Assembly: GCA_016190785.1 (NCBI GenBank)
Contig: JACPPX010000038.1
Coordinates: 1 to 6,879, forward strand
Reading direction: 5' to 3'
DNA: 6,879 nucleotides
DNA from: Chloroflexota bacterium
GTDB taxonomy: Bacteria; Chloroflexota; Anaerolineae; UBA7937; JACPPX01
Shown: positions 1 through 5,198 of the stretch, in pieces
Numbering within the stretch: the first letter of the stretch is position 1
How the letters are laid out: the number at the start of each line of letters is the position of its first letter
The notes under the pieces: generated by a model
Told to the model about the DNA's origin: nothing
The model's database searches: none
Seen by the model: the letters and a program-made list of their open reading frames with translations, nothing else
Position numbers and translations under genes: made by a program

Positions 1-1
1 A

Positions 2-166
2 TTGGAGTCGGTGGCCACTGCGCTACGCCTGATTGAAGAGGGCACCTACGGTATTTGCCAGCGTTGCGGCAACCCCATCGACCCCGCCCGGCTGAAGGCT
101 CTGCCCCACGCCCGGCTGTGCATCCGCGACCAGACCGAGCTCGAGAGAAAGATCCGGGTGGCCTAA
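2..166 (+). CDS. TraR/DksA-family C4-type zinc-finger protein, C-terminal part (5' truncated)
   Basis: This is the last 54 codons of a gene that enters from the left edge, ending in TAA at 164-166. The visible protein has the TraR/DksA/YteA zinc-finger signature: an EEGTYGIC lead-in, C-x2-C at visible residues 19 and 22, then the LKALPHARLC segment with a third Cys at 40. Family members act at the RNA polymerase secondary channel (DksA) or have unknown roles (YteA-like, short coiled coil plus finger). The usual fourth Cys is Asp43 here (CIRD), so zinc binding through four cysteines is not intact; degenerate versions of this site are known in Gram-positive-type members. The coiled-coil N-terminus, start codon and promoter lie outside the window. 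A strong terminator follows, so this gene is a separate transcription unit from upp. The family call is confident; the precise function is not. Confidence 0.85.
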   Translation: MESVATALRLIEEGTYGICQRCGNPIDPARLKALPHARLCIRDQTELERKIRVA

Positions 167-206
167 TGATGCCTTCAACCCTTGTGGAGCAAGAGATTGA
201 GGCCAG

Positions 207-240
207 GGAATCCCGAGGAGTCGGGATTCCTTCTTTTTCT
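207..240 (+). terminator. Rho-independent terminator after the zinc-finger gene
   Basis: A perfect 10-bp stem (GGAATCCCGA at 207-216 pairing with TCGGGATTCC at 221-230) with a GGAG loop is followed directly by a T-rich tract (TTCTTTTTCT, 231-240). It sits 40 bases after the stop of the zinc-finger gene and before the upp promoter, so it separates the two units. Confidence 0.92.
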
Positions 241-251
241 GTCTCGCTTGC

Positions 252-280
252 TTGCGAGATAGGGACCGCTACCCTAAAAT
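252..280 (+). promoter_or_regulatory. Putative sigma-70-type promoter for upp
   Basis: A -35 element TTGCGA (252-257) and a -10 element TAAAAT (275-280) are separated by exactly 17 bases. Transcription would start near 286-288, giving a very short leader that still includes the AAGGAAGGTG ribosome binding site (288-297) before the ATG at 299. The -35 box overlaps the right arm of a small inverted repeat (TCTCGC 242-247 / GCGAGA 254-259). The call rests on consensus match and position only. Confidence 0.5.
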
Positions 281-298
281 GGGGGAAAGGAAGGTGAA

Positions 299-955
299 AT
301 GGCGGCAAGGATATTCCAATCCAACCATCCTCTGATCCTGCACAAGCTTACTATTTTGCGCGATGTGCAGACCAACCCCAAAAAGTTCCGGGAAGTGGTG
401 CGCGAGATCTCCATCCTTTTAGCCTATGAAGCCACCAGCGACCTGGGATTGGCGGAATTCGAGGTAACCACTCCCTTGGCCACGGCCCAGGGTTATACCC
501 TCACCGAGAAGATCGGCTTGGTACCGGTCCTCCGCGCTGGGCTGGGGATGGTAGAAGGGATCTGGGAGATGATGCCCACCGCCGAGGTGTGGCACATCGG
601 GCTCTACCGGGATGAGCGAACCCTCAAACCGGTGGAATACTACAATAAACTCCCTATCAATCCCACGGTGCAAGTCTGTCTGGTCCTGGATCCCATGCTG
701 GCTACCGGAGGCTCGGCGGTGGCCACGGTGAGCCTGCTCAAGAAGTGGGGGGCGCAACGCATCAAATTCGTGGGGATCATCGCCGCCCCGGAAGGGATAA
801 AAAGGCTGAGCGAGGCCCACCCCGATGTGGACATCCATGTGGGGGTAATCGATGACCATCTCACCCCCGATCCCAAGGGCCCCGGGGATCCACCGGCGGG
901 GTATATCGTCCCTGGCTTAGGGGATGCTGGGGACCGACAGTTCGGAACGGCTTAA
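299..955 (+). CDS. upp: Uracil phosphoribosyltransferase
   Basis: Upp converts uracil and PRPP to UMP and pyrophosphate in the cytoplasm (pyrimidine salvage). The 218-aa product shows the type I PRTase PRPP loop VLDPMLATGGSA at residues 129-140, the conserved VPVLRAGLGMVEG segment at about 75-87, and the C-terminal uracil-binding motif GYIVPGLGDAGDRQFGT at 201-217. The start is set by the AAGGAAGGTG ribosome binding site just before the ATG. Most Upp proteins are about 208-209 aa; the extra residues are a Pro/Gly-rich stretch around 187-200 (LTPDPKGPGDPPA), where typical members have a short EGLNEKGY-type turn just before the uracil site. The next gene starts 22 bases downstream on the same strand with no terminator between them, so the two are probably cotranscribed. 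Confidence 0.96.
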   Translation: MAARIFQSNHPLILHKLTILRDVQTNPKKFREVVREISILLAYEATSDLGLAEFEVTTPLATAQGYTLTEKIGLVPVLRAGLGMVEGIWEMMPTAEVWHIGLYRDERTLKPVEYYNKLPINPTVQVCLVLDPMLATGGSAVATVSLLKKWGAQRIKFVGIIAAPEGIKRLSEAHPDVDIHVGVIDDHLTPDPKGPGDPPAGYIVPGLGDAGDRQFGTA

Positions 956-977
956 GCGCCAGGCGTCCTGATCGGCT

Positions 978-1997
978 ATGCTCTATCTGCTTGTCTTTGC
1001 CATCCCTCTGCTTTTCGCCTATTTCCTGACCCCATCCCTGGGACAACTGGCCCAGAGGTGGGGGTTTATGGACTGGCCGAGGGAGCCGCGCCACCTCCAT
1101 GCGGGGCCAACGCCGCGATTGGGGGGGCTGGCTCTATTTTTGTCCCTCCTTTTGGGGGTGGGCCTGACTTTTGTGTTGCCGGTGGAACGCCGGGATCCTA
1201 TGGAGTTGGCTCGCCTGGGGGGTTTGCTTCTGGGAGCCACGATCGTCTTCTTGGTGGGGCTCTACGATGATCGCCGCGAACTTTCTCCCGGGTCGCAGCT
1301 GGCCGCCCAGTTTTTGGGGGCTACGGTAGCCATGGGGAGCGGGATATTGATTACCGAAATCTCAGCCCCGAGTGGCGAACTTATTTCCTTTCCTTTGTGG
1401 TTTTCCGTGCTCTTCACCTACTTTTGGCTGATGGGGATGATGAACACCCTCAACTGGCTGGATGGGGTGGATGGGCTGGCGACGGGAGTGAGCGGGATCG
1501 CTGCTATTTTATTTTTTATTCACGCTCTGAATTTGGGTCAGACCAGCATTGCCCTCCTCCCCCTGGCCTTGGCCGGGGCCTGTCTCGGATTCCTGCCCCA
1601 CAACTTCTCCCCGGCCCGAGTATTTATGGGCACTGCCGGCTCACTTTTTTTAGGATTTACTTTGGGGAGCCTTTCTATTATCGGCGGGGCCAAGGCGGCC
1701 ACTGCCCTTTTGGTCTTGGGCATTCCCATCCTGGATGTAGCCTGGCAAATTTTATTCCGCTTGCGCCACGGCCGTTCCCCTTTTCTTGGAGATCGTGGCC
1801 ACCTCCATCACCGCCTCTTGGATATGGGATTCTCTCCGCGCCGGGTGCTCCTTTTCTTTTACCTCTTCGCCCTTCTTTTTGGCGGATTGGCCCTCCTCTT
1901 GCCTTCCGGGATCTACAAACTCTATGCCCTCTTGATCCTAGGAGGGATGACACTTGCCGTACTCCTCTTTGCCTCGCGCAACCCACCAAAAGGCTAG
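978..1997 (+). CDS. WecA/TagO-like polyprenyl-phosphate sugar-1-phosphate transferase (MraY superfamily)
   Basis: This integral membrane enzyme type transfers a sugar 1-phosphate (often GlcNAc-1-P from UDP-GlcNAc) to undecaprenyl phosphate, starting synthesis of teichoic acid, O-antigen or other wall polymers. The 339-aa product is highly hydrophobic, with roughly ten membrane segments. Family motifs appear in order: HAGPTPRLGG (41-50), VGLYDDR (93-99, with Asp97 and Asp98), NTLNWLDGVDGLA (156-168), VFMGTAGSLFLGF (215-227), IPILD (249-253) and the cytoplasmic HLHHRLL (275-281). The HLHHRLL motif and the DGVDGLA form point to WecA/TagO rather than MraY. Thr219 replaces the Asp normally found in FMGDxGS, a residue linked to metal binding in MraY. 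An in-frame TGA at 969-971 makes ATG 978 the first usable ATG. There is no clear Shine-Dalgarno sequence, so translation may depend on coupling to upp. The sugar substrate cannot be told from sequence. Confidence 0.9.
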   Translation: MLYLLVFAIPLLFAYFLTPSLGQLAQRWGFMDWPREPRHLHAGPTPRLGGLALFLSLLLGVGLTFVLPVERRDPMELARLGGLLLGATIVFLVGLYDDRRELSPGSQLAAQFLGATVAMGSGILITEISAPSGELISFPLWFSVLFTYFWLMGMMNTLNWLDGVDGLATGVSGIAAILFFIHALNLGQTSIALLPLALAGACLGFLPHNFSPARVFMGTAGSLFLGFTLGSLSIIGGAKAATALLVLGIPILDVAWQILFRLRHGRSPFLGDRGHLHHRLLDMGFSPRRVLLFFYLFALLFGGLALLLPSGIYKLYALLILGGMTLAVLLFASRNPPKG

Positions 1998-2764
1998 TAG
2001 AGCACTTTTCTCCCGCCTACCTTCTCCAGGCCCTTCTCCAAAAGAAGAACCAGGAGCAGGGTCAAGCCATCCAACACCAGGATAAGGACCAGGATTAGGC
2101 TTAAATCCTTGAGAATTTGTAGGAGGACAAGAACAGCTTCATCTGGCAATTGAGGAAAGAGTCCCAGAAGGTTGGCCAGGAAAAATAGGATCCCCAGAAA
2201 AGTTAAGAGTGGCAACCAAGCCCGTCGGTCGGTTTCGCTGGGAAGCATGGTGTTGGATACCGAAAAGATCAAATACCACCCCAACCAAAATCCAGGGCCG
2301 GTGGCCTTCTCTAATACTTGGGAGAAAGTTTCCTGCAATGCAGTCAAGAGATCCAGGTTCTGGGCAAGACGGAGCCCTAAGGCGAGGTAGAGAGAGGCGA
2401 GGATCACCAGGCTACCCAGGACCAAGGGGGCCAGTCCGATGAGCCCTTCCCGCAAAAAATCTGTTCGGGCGGTGGCCACCGCGCCCAATTCCAGCCCAGT
2501 CTTTTTGGTTTGGGGACCGAGCCGCACCTTGCTGGTGGGCACCCCCAGCATCAAGGCGGCGGCAAAGTGGCTGAGTTCGTGGAGGAGGATCCCGGGAAAG
2601 AGAAGGATAAAATAGAGCCAAGCCGCGGCGCGGTGGTTTTCAAAAATAAGCAGGCCCAGGCCGTAGATGTGACGGGAGAGCTGCTGCTTAGCAATTAAGA
2701 GCAAAACAAGGGTGATGGCCAGGGCGAGGAGGGTGAGGTTTGGCTCTGGGATCAGGAACTCGAT
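1994..2764 (-). CDS. Membrane HExxH metallopeptidase-like protein (M50/site-2-protease-like)
   Basis: A hydrophobic multi-pass protein of about 256 aa if translated from 2764. Residues 62-66 are HELSH, inside the hydrophobic segment FPGILLHELSHFAAALML, which resembles the zinc site of M50 intramembrane proteases. A second conserved-looking block, NTMLPSETDRRAW, lies at 171-183 and could supply another metal ligand (Asp179). There are about five or six membrane segments, ending in a Leu-rich helix and a basic tail. The first ATG/GTG/TTG codon in this frame is TTG at 2704-2702 (236 aa), but it has no ribosome binding site and would cut into the first membrane helix (LTLLALAITLVLLLIA). I prefer ATC at 2764-2762: it overlaps the pgk stop as TAATC, and GGAGGA lies 6 bases upstream. 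The gene is probably the last in the gap-pgk operon. A role in membrane proteolysis is an inference, and no substrate is indicated. Confidence 0.72.
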   Translation of the reverse strand: MEFLIPEPNLTLLALAITLVLLLIAKQQLSRHIYGLGLLIFENHRAAAWLYFILLFPGILLHELSHFAAALMLGVPTSKVRLGPQTKKTGLELGAVATARTDFLREGLIGLAPLVLGSLVILASLYLALGLRLAQNLDLLTALQETFSQVLEKATGPGFWLGWYLIFSVSNTMLPSETDRRAWLPLLTFLGILFFLANLLGLFPQLPDEAVLVLLQILKDLSLILVLILVLDGLTLLLVLLLEKGLEKVGGRKVLY

Positions 2765-2776
2765 TATTGATCCTCC
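2762..2776 (-). promoter_or_regulatory. Ribosome binding site and non-canonical ATC start overlapping the pgk stop
   Basis: Read on the minus strand, GGAGGA (2776-2771) is followed by the six bases TCAATA and then ATC (2764-2762). The first A of ATC is the last base of the pgk TAA stop (2766-2764). This is the common TAATG coupling arrangement, except that the third start-codon base is C. It is either a rare AUC start, a recent mutation, or a base-call error. Confidence 0.55.
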
Positions 2777-3932
2777 AGGGCGGCAATGCCGGGGAGTTCT
2801 TTTCCCTCGAGAAACTCGAGAGTTGCCCCGCCCCCAGTGGATACATGAGTGATCTTCTCCTTGACCCCCGCCTGGGCCACCGCCGCCGCGGAGTCCCCTC
2901 CCCCCACCACCACCATAGCCTCCAACTGGGCGAGAGCCTGGGCTATGGCGAGGGTTCCCTCGGAGAATTTGGGGAATTCAAAAACGCCCAGTGGCCCATT
3001 CCACACCACGGTTTTGACTCTGGCAAGTTTTGGGTAAACATCTCGATGGTCTCCGGCCCAATATCCATTATCCGCCAGCCGGGGACTACCCCCCAGGCAG
3101 GCACTTCTCGCGAATTGGCCTCGGCTTCGAATTTGTCAGCAATGACCACATCCTGGGGCAAGGCGAACTTCGCCCCCCCTTCTTTGAGCAAGCTGCGGCA
3201 TTCCTCCAGCATTTCGTCTTCTACTAGCGATTCTCCAACATCATATCCCGAGGCTTTGAGGAAAGTATTGGCCATTCCCCCGCCCAGAAGCAGGAAGTCG
3301 CAGCGGGATAGAAAATTGCGCACTACTCCTAATTTATCTGAGATCTTTGCTCCCCCTAGGATGGCCACAAAGGGTCGCTCTGGCTTCTCCAGCAGTAGAC
3401 TGAGATGGGAGATTTCTTTCTCCATAAGCAGCCCGGCCACTGCCGGTAAGTAACTGGCGATGCCAGCGGTCGAAGCGTGGGCGCGGTGGGCGGTGCCGAA
3501 GGCATCGTTGACGAAGATCTCCCCCAATTCGGCGAGTTGCTGGGCAAAATCTGCATTGTTTTTCTCTTCTTCCGGATGAAAACGTAGGTTCTCCAGAAGG
3601 ATGACCTTCTCCGGAGATTCGGCAATGGCCTTCTTGACTTCTTCTCCTACGCAATCGTCCACTTTCCGCACCCCTTGCCCAAGAAGTTGCTCAAGCCTTT
3701 TGGCCACGGGGTCCATCCGCAACTCCGGCACTATTTTCCCCTTGGGCCGTCCCAGGTGAGACATGAGGATGACCTTTGTTGCGCCCTGGTCGAGGAGGTA
3801 GCGGATTGTGGCCAGGGATTCGCGGATGCGGGTGTCATCGCTGACCTGGCCGTCTTTTAGGGGGACATTGAAATCCACCCGCACCAGCACCTTTTTGCCC
3901 CGGACATCAATATCTCGCACTGTTTTTTTCAT
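2764..3932 (-). CDS. pgk: Phosphoglycerate kinase, interrupted by a -1 frameshift
   Basis: Pgk transfers phosphate from 1,3-bisphosphoglycerate to ADP, giving ATP and 3-phosphoglycerate (cytoplasmic glycolysis). The start is ATG 3932-3930 with GGAGG shortly upstream. The first frame gives the family landmarks VRVDFNVP, SHLGRPKG, LLENLRFHPEE, NDAFGTAHRAHAST, ILGGAKISDKL and MDIGPETIEMFTQ, then goes out of frame and stops at 2943. The remaining C-terminus (VVWNGPLGVFEF, VVVGGGDSAAA, VSTGGGATLEFLEG) is encoded in the next frame and ends with TAA at 2766-2764. Adding one A to either A4 run (minus-strand CAAAAC at 3031-3028 or TCAAAACC at 3015-3012) restores a normal 389-aa enzyme. As written, the product loses about 88 residues, including part of the nucleotide-binding domain. 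Both halves are otherwise intact, so a sequence error or a very recent mutation is likelier than an old pseudogene. It lies downstream of gap with a hairpin terminator between them. Confidence 0.93.
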
Positions 3933-3943
3933 CTTACCTCCGC

Positions 3944-3975
3944 AAAAAGGCGAGGGTATTTTGGGCACCCTCGCC
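3944..3975 (-). terminator. Intrinsic-terminator-like hairpin between gap and pgk
   Basis: On the minus strand, GGCGAGGGT (3975-3967) pairs perfectly with ACCCTCGCC (3957-3949) across a 9-base loop and is followed at once by TTTTT (3948-3944). On the plus strand no T-run follows, so it works only in the gap-to-pgk direction. It lies about 30 bases after the gap stop and directly before the pgk ribosome binding site. It would probably end a share of gap transcripts and let the rest continue into pgk. No separate pgk promoter was recognised. Confidence 0.78.
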
Positions 3976-4002
3976 CGGCAAAATTCCTTCGACCCTTGCT
4001 CT

Positions 4003-5091
4003 TTAACTCCTTGCGGCCATGAGTACTTCTTCTTTTTGAGTAAGCCGCGGCGAAATATTGGGATCCCGCTGCGCAAGATAGTGGGCCAGGTCGCAGACCC
4101 GGTAGGAGTAGCCCCATTCGTTGTCGTACCAGGCAAAGACCTTGGCCAGCCGGCCCACGGTTTGGGTGAGAGAGAGGTCCACCACCGCCGAGCGGGGGTC
4201 TTTAACAAAATCCACCGATACTAATGGTTTATCCGTGACCCCCAGGATCCCTTTTAGCCCACCCTGCGACTCCTCCTTAAAAGCAGCGTTGATCTCTTTG
4301 GCCGTGGCTTTGCGGGTCAGTTCTACGGTGAAGTCCACCAGGGATACACTAGGCACCGGCACCCGCAGGGCCATCCCCGTGCATTTCCCCAGGAGTTCAG
4401 GCATCACCGCCGCTAATGCCTCTGCCGCGCCGGTGGTGGTGGGGATGATGGAGAGATTGGCGGAGCGGGCCCGGCGGGGGTCTTTATGGGCCTTATCCAG
4501 CAGTTGCTGGCTGGTGGTATAAGCGTGGACGGTGGTCAACAGCCCCTGCTCGATCCCGAATCGTTCGTGGAGAACTTTGGCCACCGGAGCCAAGCAGTTG
4601 GTGGTACAAGAGGCACAGGAGATGAGGGTGTGTTTCTCCGGGTCAAAGCGGTGCTCGTTGATCCCCATGACTACGGTGAAATCGGCGCTGCCCATGGGCT
4701 TGTCCGGGGCGGTGATAATCACCCGCGAGGCCCCGGCCAGGATATGGCCGATGGCTTTGTCCGGATCGCGGTATTTGCCGGTGGCCTCGATGACAATATC
4801 AACGGCGAGATCTTTCCAGGGGAGCCACTCGATGCGGTCGCGGGCAATGATGGGCACTTCTTTGCCATCCACCCGCAGGGCATGGGTTTTGCCCTCCACT
4901 ACCGCTTCAACTTCAGGAGGAAAAACGCCGTAAGTGGAATCGTACTTGAGGAGGATGGCCCGGGTGGGGGTGACGGTGGGGTCGGTGACCCCGATGCCCA
5001 CCACCTCCATTTGGGGGAAGTCCTGCCAGATTATCTTAAAAATCTGCCGCCCGATGCGGCCGAAGCCATTGAGGGCGATGCGCACAGCCAT
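4003..5091 (-). CDS. gap: Type I glyceraldehyde-3-phosphate dehydrogenase
   Basis: GAPDH oxidises glyceraldehyde 3-phosphate to 1,3-bisphosphoglycerate with NAD(P)+ and phosphate (cytoplasmic, normally a tetramer). The 362-aa product shows the Rossmann motif NGFGRIGR (8-15), the active-site segment SCASCTTNCLAP (158-169) with catalytic Cys162, the base His189 in TTVHAYTTSQ, the IPTTTGAAEA segment (216-225) and WYDNEWGYS near 321-329. The start is supported by AAGGAGG seven bases before the ATG. Oddities: the segment after the second beta strand reads VVGIGVTDP where NAD enzymes have VVAINDLTDP, so the adenosine-ribose-binding Asp is absent; Cys159 replaces the usual Asn of SNASC; and about 25 residues extend past the usual end (LAQRDPNISPRLTQKEEVLMAARS). 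The enzyme class is certain; cofactor preference is open. It is first in the gap-pgk-membrane peptidase block. Confidence 0.96.
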   Translation of the reverse strand: MAVRIALNGFGRIGRQIFKIIWQDFPQMEVVGIGVTDPTVTPTRAILLKYDSTYGVFPPEVEAVVEGKTHALRVDGKEVPIIARDRIEWLPWKDLAVDIVIEATGKYRDPDKAIGHILAGASRVIITAPDKPMGSADFTVVMGINEHRFDPEKHTLISCASCTTNCLAPVAKVLHERFGIEQGLLTTVHAYTTSQQLLDKAHKDPRRARSANLSIIPTTTGAAEALAAVMPELLGKCTGMALRVPVPSVSLVDFTVELTRKATAKEINAAFKEESQGGLKGILGVTDKPLVSVDFVKDPRSAVVDLSLTQTVGRLAKVFAWYDNEWGYSYRVCDLAHYLAQRDPNISPRLTQKEEVLMAARS

Positions 5092-5092
5092 T

Positions 5093-5126
5093 TTGACCCT
5101 CCTTGGTCAAGTGTCGCCTTTGACAC
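5093..5126 (-). promoter_or_regulatory. gap leader: two inverted repeats, one enclosing the ribosome binding site
   Basis: The untranslated leader before the gap ATG contains GTGTC/GACAC (5126-5122 and 5115-5111, 6-base loop) and then TTGACC/GGTCAA (5110-5105 and 5098-5093, 6-base loop). The loop of the second repeat reads AAGGAG, so the Shine-Dalgarno sequence is displayed between two perfect 6-bp arms. These could be RNA hairpins affecting translation or mRNA stability, or a DNA operator just downstream of the start site. Function is inferred only. Confidence 0.4.
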
Positions 5127-5136
5127 CGGCGAGAGG

Positions 5137-5165
5137 ATTATAAAACAGGCGGCTGATGAGGGCAA
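5137..5165 (-). promoter_or_regulatory. Strong sigma-70-type promoter for the gap operon
   Basis: On the minus strand the -35 element TTGCCC (5165-5160) and a consensus -10 element TATAAT (5142-5137) are separated by exactly 17 bases. Transcription would start near 5130, leaving a leader of about 38 bases before the gap ATG. It lies in the 107-base space between the thioesterase stop and gap, which agrees with gap starting its own transcription unit. Confidence 0.75.
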
Positions 5166-5198
5166 GGGACGCATATTCTAACTCTGCCTTGCGGGGTG

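Noticed and set aside
1397..2098. A 233-codon plus-strand open frame inside the WecA-like gene
   Set aside because: It is an out-of-frame shadow of the transferase, rich in Pro/Gly/Ser with no family motifs, and it runs into the convergent gene.
2807..2821. Direct repeat CTCGAG-AAA-CTCGAG near the pgk 3' end
   Set aside because: It falls in coding sequence for LEFLEG, where repeated Leu-Glu codons explain it.
2740..3453. A 237-codon plus-strand open frame antisense to pgk
   Set aside because: It is a Ser/Pro-rich shadow of pgk and spans the frameshift and the gene boundary without any recognisable domain.
3923..3929. A7 tract right after the pgk start codon as a phase-variation switch
   Set aside because: The tract encodes Lys-Lys-Thr in frame, is only seven bases long, and pgk is a core gene for which phase variation is implausible.
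4003..4208. N-terminal extension of the pgk frame back into gap (start at 4208)
   Set aside because: The region up to 4003 codes for the GAPDH C-terminus in another frame; the pgk start at 3932 has a proper ribosome binding site and a family-typical MKKTV opening.
4486..5181. A 231-codon plus-strand open frame antisense to gap
   Set aside because: It is antisense to a clear GAPDH; its composition mirrors the GC-rich gap codons and no motif or ribosome binding site supports it.
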